Shown piece by piece: positions 1-12,100 of a stretch of DNA of 64,000 nt (positions are counted from its first letter, which is position 1; each line of letters opens with the position of its first letter). The DNA lies in assembly GCA_040182905.1 (NCBI GenBank), contig JARQWU010000022.1, positions 1 to 64,000 on the forward strand. The letters are read 5' to 3'. Under the pieces are notes generated by a model, which ran no database searches, was not told where the DNA came from, and worked only from the letters and a program-made list of their open reading frames with translations. A program made the position numbers and the translations under genes. This DNA comes from Barthelona sp. PAP020 (Eukaryota; Metamonada: BaSk clade).

Positions 1-11
1 TGTTTAAATAC
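1..11 (-). other. Intron 5' splice donor of SRP54 (intron truncated)
   Basis: On the minus strand the exon ends GATGAAG and the next bases are GTATTTAAACA. The donor GTATT and the phase (after codon base 1) match the three complete introns at 33412, 34200 and 53979. The acceptor lies outside the window. Confidence 0.6.
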
Positions 12-87
12 CTTCATCAACTTCAGATCTTGACTGTAAATGTCTTAAAGTTCTGGTGATTTTATCACCAAGCTCATGTAAGACCAT
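1..87 (-). CDS. SRP54: Signal recognition particle 54 kDa protein, first exon (partial, cut by window edge)
   Basis: Reading the minus strand from the ATG at 87-85 gives 25 codons that begin MVLHELGDKITRTLRHLQ. This matches the conserved start of the SRP54 N domain (MVLxxLGxKIxxALRxL), the GTPase subunit that binds signal sequences and targets ribosomes to the ER. The exon ends at position 12 after the first base of a codon. It is followed by GTATTTAAACA, the same GTATT donor used by the other introns in this window, so the rest of the gene lies to the left. A run of ten T's (minus strand; 94-103 on plus) sits 6 nt upstream of the ATG. The identification rests on a short stretch, but a very characteristic one. 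Confidence 0.75.
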
Positions 88-211
88 AATGGCAAAAAAA
101 AAATCCTTCACCATTTACAGTTCATTTTATTTGAATTCAAAATATTTTTTTTTGTTAAATCCTTTTTAAATTTCGAATTTGTGATAGAAATATTGAGGAT
201 TACTTTTGCTT

Positions 212-2131
212 ATGAATATTTTACAACAATCTGAAACATTTGGATTGTCGAATCGTGTATCTGATTTACATATTCAGGTTCAAAATGGAGTCATCACTGG
301 AAATCAAGCATTCGAGCAATTAATGGAAAAATATCAAAACGATAAACGAAATCAAGCTGTTAGAACTCCCCCTATAAAAAAAGATGTTTCAAAAACAATT
401 AAAAATACACCTTCAAATTTATTTATACATAATAGCTTTAATAATACTCCACCTGTTTTCTCCTCTTCGTATGTGGAATATGAAGATGAGTTTGATGAGT
501 TTGATGAATTTGAAGATTTACCTATTCCAAATGAACCCCCACCTTTGCCACCAAACGATATTGAACGTTTGTTGGCTTCAACTGATGTAATGATTGATAA
601 ACACTCGAAAGAAGAAATAATAAATAGTTTTGATCAGGAATATAATGATTCAGATGAAGAATTCTTTAGTTTCAATAATTTTCAAAAGCAATTGAGTTTG
701 GAAGATTTGGCCTCTTTTGATGGATTCAATGCAACTTCTTATTTACGGGCTTTTGATGAAACAAAATTGGTTAAAAATACACCTATTGTGGCACAAACAC
801 GGCGTTTAGCAAATAGAGCAACTTTACATAAAAAAAAATTTGATAAAGTTGTGAAAAAAGTTGAAGATAATTTCAAAGATACTTGTACTTTTCATCCAAA
901 GATTAATAAATTGAAAAATTATCCATCTAAATCAAGGGAAGAAGTGCATGATCGTCTGTATCGTTTAGCTGCAAAACAAGCAGAAGAATTAAGTTATAAG
1001 AGAAAAATGAAGAGATTAAATAATATTCGTGCCGAAGAAGAGATAATACAAAGATTAAATTCAAAAAAATTGTCAAAAGAAGAAGAATCTCGATTAGTGA
1101 AACGTTTATTGAATGTAAATAATGAACAGTCTCGTCCTTATCCACCATCTTATGAAACAAAATATAATTTCCAACCTAAAATCAATGAAAAATCAAAAAA
1201 AATCAGTTCCAAATTTATGAATACAACAAAATCCAAAAGAACAATAAAAAATACTGAAAAATATACATTTCAACCAACAATTAATGAAGCTAATATTGAA
1301 AATAATCCTTGTTTGCGTGGTTATTTGAAACAAAATGCATTTGAAAGGTTATCTAAAAATTCAAACACTTTGAAGAAAATTATCCCCGTGAATATCTCAG
1401 ATAGTGAAAAATTTACTGTTTTTGACGATATTGAGGATTTTGAATCCAAAAAATCACTTAGTACTGAAGATTGGTCTGCTTTTCTCACTAGACAGAATCA
1501 ATTATTAAAAGATAAGGAAAGAAACAGATATTTAAAGCATTTTGATATTGAACAAGAGATATCATATGCACCTGAGATTACAGAGATGGCAAAAAATGTT
1601 AATAATGATTTGCCTGTACATGATCGTCTTTTTTCTCAAGCACAAACTAATTTTCCTGTTGAAATTACATCTGATGATATTAATTGTACATTTGTTCCAT
1701 CAATAAATGAAAATTCAAGAAAAATTGCAGAATCTAAAGGTGTAAGTGACATAAATTTATATGAACGGGGAAAAATGTTACAGTTAAAAAGAAACCAACA
1801 AAAGGAAACATTGGAAACCGAACTACTGCAGCATATGCCATTTGAACCTGATTTGGTAATGACCAAATCAAAGTATGATCGTGTCAAACCAACATTGAGA
1901 TTGGATCAGGATGTTAAAGCATATATATTTGAATTAAATTCAAAAGAAAAGAGAAAAAAAGATATTCTTCATCAAAAGAAGTTAGAAGAGGTTACAAAAC
2001 AGAATGAAGAATGTACTTTTCACCCAGAAATCCATGAAGCACCTGAGTATGTTGTCGATGTTGTTCGAGAACTTTTGGAAAAAAGAGGTCCACGAACACC
2101 TTTGAAATATAAAAAAGAATGGAGATCTTGA
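212..2131 (+). CDS. FxPxIN-repeat protein, 639 aa, function unknown
   Basis: I do not recognise a named family. The protein is charged and predicted largely helical or disordered. It has an acidic N-terminal part, a short Pro run near residue 110, and at least six copies of an aromatic motif, F-x-P-x-I-N/T/H-E, near residues 226, 317, 350, 451, 491 and 600. Examples are TFHPKINK, NFQPKINEKS, TFQPTINEA and TFVPSINENSRK. Two copies are followed about 20 residues later by VHDRL (VHDRLYRLA and VHDRLFSQA) and others by ERL or YERG, so the unit is a bipartite module. The reading frame also opens at a TTG two codons upstream, but the first ATG is at 212. A T9 tract lies about 60 nt upstream. The spaced short motifs suggest a scaffold or filament-binding protein; that is inference. 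Confidence 0.85.
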   Translation: MNILQQSETFGLSNRVSDLHIQVQNGVITGNQAFEQLMEKYQNDKRNQAVRTPPIKKDVSKTIKNTPSNLFIHNSFNNTPPVFSSSYVEYEDEFDEFDEFEDLPIPNEPPPLPPNDIERLLASTDVMIDKHSKEEIINSFDQEYNDSDEEFFSFNNFQKQLSLEDLASFDGFNATSYLRAFDETKLVKNTPIVAQTRRLANRATLHKKKFDKVVKKVEDNFKDTCTFHPKINKLKNYPSKSREEVHDRLYRLAAKQAEELSYKRKMKRLNNIRAEEEIIQRLNSKKLSKEEESRLVKRLLNVNNEQSRPYPPSYETKYNFQPKINEKSKKISSKFMNTTKSKRTIKNTEKYTFQPTINEANIENNPCLRGYLKQNAFERLSKNSNTLKKIIPVNISDSEKFTVFDDIEDFESKKSLSTEDWSAFLTRQNQLLKDKERNRYLKHFDIEQEISYAPEITEMAKNVNNDLPVHDRLFSQAQTNFPVEITSDDINCTFVPSINENSRKIAESKGVSDINLYERGKMLQLKRNQQKETLETELLQHMPFEPDLVMTKSKYDRVKPTLRLDQDVKAYIFELNSKEKRKKDILHQKKLEEVTKQNEECTFHPEIHEAPEYVVDVVRELLEKRGPRTPLKYKKEWRS

Positions 2132-2351
2132 TGTATTTAAAGGACAATTATTCTCTATGAATAAATTTTTAGTTATTTTTTGTTGATTTTCATTTTGCTT
2201 TTGGGGGAAATTGATGATAAAAGTGTAAACCCCTTCTAAATCTTTTTTGAGATGAGCTAGTTAAAGTAATTTGTCTCTTTTTGATTAACAAAATAATTAC
2301 AGTATGTTGAAAGAATGAAAGAGAAGGGAATTTCTTTTTTTTTTTACCATT

Positions 2352-3014
2352 ATGGAACCGGAAGTTGACTATTCGAAGCATTTACCTGTTAATCATACGG
2401 TTACATTGGGTAATATTCAAAAATTTGTGAATGAATTAGTGTCTTTTGTTAATATATTTGGTAATAATTGTGAAAAGTCTTTACAAGCAATTAATGAACG
2501 GATATTTACAGTTTCTTGTAAGTTAGATATATTGGAATCTAAGCTACAATCTGTTCAAGGAACTGCAGGAGGTCAATTTTCAACTTCACAAAATGTCAAT
2601 AATATTTCTTCACAAAATACAACTGTTGATGTCATTGCAACATCTACAAATCCACCCTCAGGTCCACCAACAAATCCAACATCAGGTCCCATTGGACCAC
2701 CTTCTGGACCTCCATCAGGACCTCCATTAGGCCCACCGTCTGGCCCACCATTAGGACCACCAGGTCCTCCCACTGGCCTTCCTCCTCCTCCAATGTTAGA
2801 TGATGAGTCAGATTCGGAGGAAGAGGATCCTGAAGAGTTAGCAAGAAGAGAATATGAAGAAGAACTTTTGGAAGAATATGGCAGATTTATTAAAATTCTT
2901 AAAGTTGGTGGGTCTCCTGATCAAGTCAGAAGTCAATTGAACGTGTCAGGTGTTGAGGAAAAAACAATAGAGAATATTTTTAGGTTGTCTGAGGGTTTAC
3001 CTGTTGAATTGTAA
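2352..3014 (+). CDS. WASHC3: WASH complex subunit 3 (CCDC53 family)
   Basis: This 220-residue protein has the CCDC53/WASHC3 layout. An N-terminal helical region (residues 1-60) includes VDYSKHLPVNHTVTLGNIQKFVNELVSF split across the conserved PxxxxxTLxxxNxFVxxxVxFLN pattern. A coiled coil follows (CEKSLQAINERI and LDILESKLQSVQ). Residues about 100-146 form a Gly-Pro-Pro-rich linker with tandem SGPP/LGPP units, and then comes a conserved acidic C-terminal helix (RREYEEELLEEYGRFIKILKVG). In other eukaryotes this subunit is part of the five-member WASH complex, which activates Arp2/3 on endosomes. The ATG lies 6 nt after an eleven-T run. Human CCDC53 is about 194 aa, so the size fits. Confidence 0.85.
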   Translation: MEPEVDYSKHLPVNHTVTLGNIQKFVNELVSFVNIFGNNCEKSLQAINERIFTVSCKLDILESKLQSVQGTAGGQFSTSQNVNNISSQNTTVDVIATSTNPPSGPPTNPTSGPIGPPSGPPSGPPLGPPSGPPLGPPGPPTGLPPPPMLDDESDSEEEDPEELARREYEEELLEEYGRFIKILKVGGSPDQVRSQLNVSGVEEKTIENIFRLSEGLPVEL

Positions 3015-3157
3015 ATTAATAGTATTATTTGTTTTATTTTTGCTTTTTGAGAGCTTTAAATTTGTTTTTTTTTGTGACCAATGCTTAGAAACAAAAGAAA
3101 TAAAATCAAATTAAATTTTTTTTTTGTGATTATAATAATAATATTTTGTGTTAATTA

Positions 3158-6100
3158 ATGGCAGAGTTATTGAAATATCCCAGAGAAATTGTTTTTAAAA
3201 ATGTAGAAGAAGGAAAAACTTATGAAAGGACATTCACAATACAGAATTTAGCCGGTTACAGTCGTAAAATACGGTGTAGACCTATCCCAAACAATTTATT
3301 TCTTGTAAAACAAACTCCTTTTAGTCTCATTGCATCGGGATTAAATTTGACTGTTACTGTAACTTATAATTGTCGGTCAACTCGAGTTGTTAAGGACCGT
3401 TTGATTGTTACCTCACCAGTGGATGCGAATAAAGTTGAAATTATTGAAATATCTATTGTTGCAATACCTGTTCAACCCGCCATAGAATTTCCATCTTTCC
3501 TTGATTTTGGTACTACCTTACTACATTCCACTCCTGTTGTTGAATTTGAGGTGAAGAATAATTCCAAACAGAGTGGAGAATTATCTATTAATAATGATCC
3601 TCTAAGTGGATTATCGTTCGAACCTTTACATGTAAAATTACCACCACAGTCAAGTAGAATGGTGAAAGTTAGTTTTAACCCGACTGATTTGGGAGTATTT
3701 CGTTCGTATGTTCCTGTTAGTATTGGTGGAAGTGTGAGTGATTTGGGAATTGACATTGCTGCTGATGTAACCGATCAAAATATATGTTTACTTGATTCAA
3801 ATGATAACATGCTGGAGTTTATCAATATTGGGACAGTTTTTGAAGGAGAGGCGTTAATGAAGAAAGTTAAATTTGTTAATAATGGACCTATTCCCATCCA
3901 ATATCAAAATTCCTTTGTAAATCTAGGAAAAGATGATTTGGATAGTTTTGAAATATTTGAAATTAATAATTATGAAGGTATTATTGATCCACATTCTCAT
4001 TTGATATTTAATATTACGATTCATCCAAAATTAACTGTTCCTGATTCTCATACTCAACTTTTGAATTGTGGATTTAAGTTGTCATATAAACCAAAGGATA
4101 AACAAGATGATATTATTCAACAACGGTTAGTTAACGATATTCTAATTCCAATCGATGGAAAAGTGATCAAACCAAATATCATTTGCAGTTCAAATTATTT
4201 CAAATTCAATCCAATTAAAGTTCATGAAAAGGTTGAACAAATTTTTACGATCAGAAATGAAAATCCTGATATTTCTCTTGAATATGCATTTCTTGATGCA
4301 AAAAGTCATCCATCCATTGAAAATATCAGTTCTGATATTTTAAAAGTTCCAAGAAATTTGCCACAAATATATTTTAAACCAATGGTTGGCAAACTTGATC
4401 CTTTACAAGAGAAACAAGTTGTAGTTGGATTTTCCCCGAATAATTTGTTGCCAAAACAATTGCTTAACGTGTTATTAGTTGGTTTTGCTCGTAAAAGGGC
4501 AATTTTTTCCAGTAAATTATCTTTTGAGCTTAGTACCAGTGGTGTTGATCATGATAGCACAAAGAAGCGTTTAGATTTTATTAAACAAGGAGTGAATAGA
4601 ACCCATAAAGATTTTATCGCTCAAGAAATTCCACAACATCCTACAATTGATGAACAGTTAGAATTGAGTATCAAACAAGCTGAAACTATTATGAACACAA
4701 CTCCTAAGTTAGCTTTGGATTTGTATGCGAAAGAGTTAACATCTGTAATGGACCAACAAAAACAACCCGTTAGTACCTTCAGAAGAAAATATTATCATGA
4801 GCGAAATCCTGAAGAATTTGATTTTAGCTCACCAAGAACTCAAAAGATGGTAACCATGTTGGAAAAACGTAGAGATGATAGGAAAAAATATGATGATGTT
4901 GTGAGAAATGCTTGGAAAAACAAGAAAAAATCAAAGCAATTTGATGATAATGAGGTTCAGTTAGGTTTTGATAATTTTGCTATGATGAAAGAACCAAAAG
5001 TTGAAACAATGCCAATGGAATCCAAATTGCAGCTGTTATCTGAACAAGAAAAATTAGAACAGTTTAGAGCGAAGAAAGCTTATTTATTAGACAATGTTAA
5101 TGATGTGGTTGATAAATGTTGGCCTGAATCTTCAAATGATAATGGAGTTTTGAATCAAATTTCAAAACCTTTGAATGTTGGGGACAATAGAATTCTTCAC
5201 ACAAATTTGAATCTTTCATTTGGTAGAGTTGTCATTGGACAAAAATTAGCAAAATCTTTTAACTTTTTAAACATTGGTACTGAACATGTTGCTATTGAAT
5301 TGAGTTATTCTCATGTTAGAGAAATATTAAATGAAGTCAATGGTCATCCTGTACAAACTAGGCAAATAGTTCCACCCAATGAAATGGCTTTCTTTGCGTT
5401 GCATTTTTGTTCGAATGATTTGGGACCTTTATCACGTAAAGTAATGGTAAAGTACAATGGTCAACCTGCATTTGACATAGTTATCACTGCTGAGGTTGTT
5501 TCAATAGAAATTCAGCATTCTCCCTCCAGTATTGAATTTAATTTCGACAACTTACCCTCACAATTAAAAGAATATTCACAAACTTTGGTATTTACAAATA
5601 TGACCAGTTCTGAAACAACCATTAAATGGTTAAATATGGAAGGTATTGATAAAGAAGAGCAAAATCAAAAAGTGATTCCTGTATTACCAGCACCTTCCAC
5701 TGATAATGGAATTTTGAGTGATATTTTCTATGAGATGCGAACAGGAGGATCTAGTGGTTACAGATATTTTTATGCTTTCATAAGTGGCATTAATTCTGTT
5801 GGAGAAGCTGTATTATCTCCTTATGGCAGTATTGAAGTCAAAGTTAGCTTTAGACCAGGTATTCCTTCGACTTATTCTGAGGTTTTATTTTTTTCCATTG
5901 CTGGAAATACTGTTGAAGTTCCTGTATCTGCAAGTTTGAGTAGAAGTATAGTTCATCCTATGTGTAACACATTGGATATTGGTGTTGTTGGTGTTGGTAT
6001 CAAACATCATGCCAATATAGTTTTGAGAAATCAGGGAGAAAATCGTCCATTCTTTTTGATAGACACCAGATTTTTACCGCCATTTTTAAAAATTGATTCT

Positions 6101-9100
6101 TTCTATGGTACATTAGAACCTGGTGAAGTAAAAGAAATTCCCATTGATTTCCTCACTGAACAATCAATTTCAATTGATGGAAGAAAGGCCGTTTCACAAT
6201 ATAGACGTCAAACTGTTTCTTCTCAAATATCTTTTAATGATCTTGTACACTTAAATACGTGTTTGGTTGATGATTTATTACCTCCTCAAGACAGTAAAAT
6301 GTTGCAAAAGATGTTTAACATTATGGAAAGGTTGTTTAGTTCTGCTGTTCGTATTTATGTTTTTGGTCTTACTGTTCCTAAGTTTTTTGATTTACCAATA
6401 ATTGCTGAGGGATTATCACCCAAGATCAAAGCTTCATGTGAACAAATCATTTTTAATTCTGTCAAAATGGGCAGTACTTCAACAAAATATGTTAATTTGA
6501 TCAATGAATCTTCAATGCAAGCTGTGTTGTTTGTTGATTTTGGAGATCAATCAGAGTTTTCGGTTTTGCCATTGCCAGACCAATTTGATGATGATGAACA
6601 TATTTGGGATGGCAGCGAAATTCAAGAAAACAATTCTCGAATCAGTAGTGTATCTCGAGAAAATGTTGATGATTTGGATAGTTTTAGATCTCTTAACAAA
6701 GTAGGAAAACAATTAAATAAAGATCCTTTTGCGTATTATGACATTGCAGAAATTCCTGATTTTTCTTTAAGCGAAGAAGAAGAAGAGGAATTGAACAGTT
6801 TTGATAAAGTTAGATTGTATATACCTGCAAATGGTAGTATAACGTTTTGCTTGCGTTATTTTGCAAAATCGCTTTCCAAACACAGATTCTTATTACCTGT
6901 TTCATTTCCTGGATTTGGGAATGATGTGCTTGATGTTCCTGAGATTATTGCAGATACAAAACCAACCAATATCATTTTGAATAAATGTGAGGTTATTTTT
7001 GGAAGCAAAGTTTTCTTAAAGCAAAATTTAAGAACACCATTATATGAAGAGAGTATTATTTTGACAAATTCAGGATCAGAAGAATTTGAAATTGGAACTT
7101 ATATTTTTGATAAAAATAATAACAGACAATTGATGAATGTTCCTGAATTTGGACACATTCAAATTGACAATATTCCATCTTTCCTTGTTTCTGTTGATTC
7201 TATTGTAATTCCTTCCAAGAGTTCTGCAAAACTTACTTTTAGCTTCTATCCTTTAGATGTTAAAAATTATCAACAGAAAGTTTATATTGGTTTGAAAGAT
7301 GATTTGAAAGAAAATATGAGTGAGATTCATCTTCAAGGGTTTGGTTTAGCGCCTTTCCTTCGTTTTAATCCAATTCAATTGAATTTACCCCCTATTCCCC
7401 TTGGTGTTGAACTTTCTACTGTATTTACAATTGAAAATATTGGATTTGAAAATGATGAAGTTGTTTGTGTATTGCCAAATGATAAGACACATTTTCCGTT
7501 CAAGATCGAGTTTTTAGGGTCTCAATTATTAAATGCATCAAATTCCATTGTACCTGTCAAACTTTCCTTGAGATCTGATCGTCCATTATCTTTCAGTGTT
7601 TTATTTTCCTTCAATATAACTTCAAAAAATATTTCTTTCCCTTTCAGGATTACTGGAGCTTGTGATAATTCTATTCTGACGATTGAATCTTTTGTCAGAC
7701 ATTTTGGTCCTCAAACTGATTCCTTTGAAATTATTAAGGATAAGATTGGTATTCCAAAAGTTTTGGCACCACAAGGCTTTATCATTGGACAATCATCCAA
7801 AAGTTTCAAAAAGCTTGAAGATCTATTAAAAACTTTCCCAAGAAGTTTTGACCAAGTTTCTTCAGCTATTGGCAATCCTACATTAAGCACTATTCAACCA
7901 CAATTACCTGTATTTTCTGAAACTTTGGAAAACCATAATGATTTGGCTGATTGTTTGGTCAAATTTTTAGGAAGTGTTTCAAATCAAACTTTGAATTCAA
8001 CAGATTTCCCACAATTGTTTTATGGTGGAAAAGTTTTAGCTTCACTTACTGAAGATTTGATTGGAGGTAATATTCCTGACATGTCCAGAACATTTTTACA
8101 GTCCAGTCATCCTCCTATTGCAAGTAAACATGGAGATCCTTTAGTGGCAGAAACTGAATGGTTGTGTTCACAAATCAATTGCATCTTAACAAGTTTGAAA
8201 TCATATGGTTGTTTGTTAAATCATGTGAAACCTGAATATCTCTTAACACCAAAACAATTTATTTTTGTGAGTTTAAAGGAATTTTTCGAAAGTTTACCTA
8301 AAAATTTTTATGTTTCAAAGAGTTTTAAGAAATCTATTGAAAGTTATTACATTGATGCTGCACCTATTTTAACAAAATGTTCATGGTTGATTGTATTATT
8401 ACAAATTGCCAAGATATTTGGCATTCAAACGTTGAAACCCAATCTAATTAAGAAACAAATGATTGATTCTGTTAAAGGGTTGCATAACAATGAAGCGTTG
8501 ATAAACTATATTAGTCAACCATTATATCAAAGTAACATAATGTCAATTCAAGAAATTTCACTCTTGAAATGGATTAATGTTCATTTGAAAATGTTTAAGC
8601 TTAATAATCCTGGAACTATTGATGGTTATCCTTTAGTTACCAATTTTTCAACATCCCTTATAGATTGTGTTGCTATTTCTGCTGTTATTCATCATTATAT
8701 TCCAGCACTTCGAAACAAATTATCATCAATTTTTATTAATTATAGAGATTTGAAAGAACTTGATCAAGAATATTCCTTTGAACAGTGTAAAGAGAATATA
8801 AATATTGTTTTACAAGCTTTAGAACATGTTGGTATATCAAAATTTACCACTGCTGATGTATTGTTGTTACAATCGAATAGAATAATGTTATTGTTTGTAT
8901 ATATTTTGTTTCAATTAATTCCATTATATTCTTTGTCTAGTACCATTGAATTTTCTGCTGGAATCAATGAAACATGTACAAAGGTGATTGAAGTGTCAAA
9001 TCCTTCAACTTTAACTGTGAATTACAGACAAGAATTTTTGTATAATATTCATCAAAATTTCAAATTGATGGATCCAAACACAAACAAATCTGTTGGTAGA

Positions 9101-12100
9101 ATTATTACCTTGAAACCTAAATCTTCTTTAACTTTAGATTTGCAATTCAAGTCTAAATTTAGCACAAATGGAAAGGACACATTAGCATTTTATCCCGTAT
9201 CTACAGAAGGAAATCATCATGCAGCACCTTTAATTTTTGATTTATATTATAAAACTAAGAAACCTATCCCTTCATTCTATATAAAGAAAAATGTTCAATT
9301 GTATGAAAAACAATCTCATGAAATCAATTTGGAAGCTGATGTTTTAAAAGCTTTAGATTTGTTTGGGTCCACAATAAATGTTGACAAAGAATCATCTTTT
9401 GATGCAGATATCAGATCATCTCAATTTAATATCAGTACCAGTCAAGTATTTTTGTCTTTCCAATTGTTTGAAAAATTGGAAAAAATTCGTCAATCGAAAA
9501 GATTTAATTTGGGCACAGAGAATAAATTTTTATCTACCTATTTTAAAGATAATAGCGTTTCTGACAATTTATCTGTGGAAGAAATAGAGAAGATTGAGCA
9601 AATTTTAGAGAATGAAAAATGTTTTGACAGATCTGGTAATTTAAATATCCCCATGAATATTGAGGAAAAGGATGTTTTCTTTATTCAAACTTTATTACCT
9701 GTTATCCAATTAAGAAGCCGTAATATTTTGTTGGTAAAGAACGAAGATGTTACATTCCCTGTTATTCTATGTCCATTATTCTTTGGTTGTTATTTTGTGG
9801 ATATACTATTCCATTCTACTGCGTATGGAGAATTTTCTGTCAGATTAGAAATTCAAACTTCATATCCATCAGTGTCTCAATTATTTTCAAAGACTTTTGA
9901 AGGGCAAAAGATCCATAATGAAAGACTGGATATTCCTTATCACAATGTTCTTTTAGAAAATGCTTTAATTGATAATCCTTTGGCTAATAAAGTTTTCAGT
10001 AAGATATTTAGTGAGAAAGAACCCAGGTTTTTCAATTATGGAGTATATTGGAACTCTAATTATTTCAAATCACCAAGTATGATGCATATATTCCAACCAA
10101 ATGGTATTGAAAGAGATTTGGAAATGAAATTTAGAAGAAGTCTACCTTTGAAGGTTCAAGAGAATATTAAGGGTAAAAATGGTTTGGATGTCAGTTTTAC
10201 AGCTACTGAAGCAGGTACATATCGTTCTACATTGGTTTTACTTTCAAATTTTGATATTCGTTTGTATAGTTTTGAATATTACAGAAAACAACATGGTGTT
10301 ATTGCCACAATTGAATTTACCAGTTCAGCTTTCCAATCAATCACACAGAGTATTCCAATTACAAACAGTTCATCCATTGATTGGTTACTAAATGTTAAAT
10401 TAGATGATGGTCCATTTAGTTGTAAGCATGAACTTAAATTGAAAGCTAAAACTACAGCAAATCTTGATCTAGAGTTTAGACCATTATGGTTAGGTACTTT
10501 TAATTCAACAGTTCAATTAATTAATCAACAGACAAACGAAACATTTACTTATAATCTTATTGGTATTGGTTTAGCACCAGAACCTATTGGAACTGTGACT
10601 TTCGAAGCCGAAGTAAGAATTCCAAGGGAAAGAGAATTGAAAATAGAAAATCCTTTCCGTCAATCTGTTGTTGTTCAATTGGAAACTGATTCAGATGCTA
10701 TTACGGGTGAGCCCACCCTTCGTTTGAATTCTGGAATGAACACATATCCTATAATAATTACTGCCAAGTCAGAAGGTCGTTCTGTATGTCAACTCAGATT
10801 TACAACTGAGGACAAACGTTATTTTGTTTATAATGTAATAATAATGGCCAAGTCTGGCAAAGCTATTGAAAGTATTCCAATTCAATGTACAATCAGACAA
10901 GCCACTGAAGTTGTTCTATCTTTACATAATCCTTTACCTAAACCTTTAATGTTTAATGTTCGGTCTGAGGGTTTGGGATTGTTTTGTCCCAACTCCATCA
11001 CCCTGGATTCCAAGACTGATTGTGAGTTTGTTGTTACTTACTCACCTCTTGTAGTTGGCAAATCAACTGGCAAAGTTATTTTTTCAAATGATGCGATGGG
11101 AGAATTCTATTATGATTTTAGTCTGGCTGCTCTTCCTTGTGAGCCAATTAATATTCCTTTAATGACTTCAACTATTGGTCGTTGTGTATTTGTGGAAAGT
11201 TCCATTTATAATCCTTGTGATGAAGAGGTTATTTTGGACATCAACAGAGAAGAAGCCATGAACTTCTTTGTTATTCCTGTCAACTCTAACATTGATGGTA
11301 ATACATTCATTGGAATCCCTTCACAAGATCATTTGACAAATATAATAGTATCTCCCTTTACTGAGCTAAAGTTCTTTTTGATTTATCAACCTTCTGATGT
11401 TAATGTTGTGCAACCAGGAATAATCAGGTTCAATTCTTCAATAATTGGTGAATTTGTGTATCATTTGGAAGGTATTGCTCATCCTCCTCAACCTTTTGAT
11501 CCAATTGAACTGGAAACGGAATTTGATGACAGACAACTTCATGAAATACCCTTTAGAAATCCTTTTGCCTATCCTGTTCTGGCCAAAATTTCAATTGATG
11601 CGAATCCATATTTAAATATTATAACTCCATCCAAAACTCAAAAATTATCATCTTTTGGAACGTTAATAGTTTCAGTATCAACATATTCCAAAGAAATGAA
11701 GAGTCATAATTTGACTATTTGTGTTGAAACTTCCATTGTTGAAAGCCCTGATCAAATAACCAGATGGGAATTGCCTATTGTTTTGCAAACCATTAAATCT
11801 TATAATTTGGCAAAAGATTCTTTCAATTTTGATGTTGTAGCTCGAACAAGAAATAAAAAAGTCATTCAACCACAATTAGAACACTTCTTCTTTTGGAATG
11901 CTGAATCTGAACAAGAAATTTCTCCCACTTTTAAAAGGGTTAATATAAAGTTATTGACCAATGTGGACCCTCAAACTTCTGTTGAACATGCCAGATTGAT
12001 CAACACTTCGATGAATATCAAACCAGTTGAAGTTGGTATTTATCCTGATAAAGACCCTCAATTGACCATTTTGTTTGAGCCTTTGAAGAGTTTCAGTGGA

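Noticed and set aside
2600-2790. Tandem repeat of about 9-12 bp that looks array-like
   Set aside because: It encodes the GPP-rich linker of WASHC3 in frame; no spacers, so not a CRISPR or satellite.
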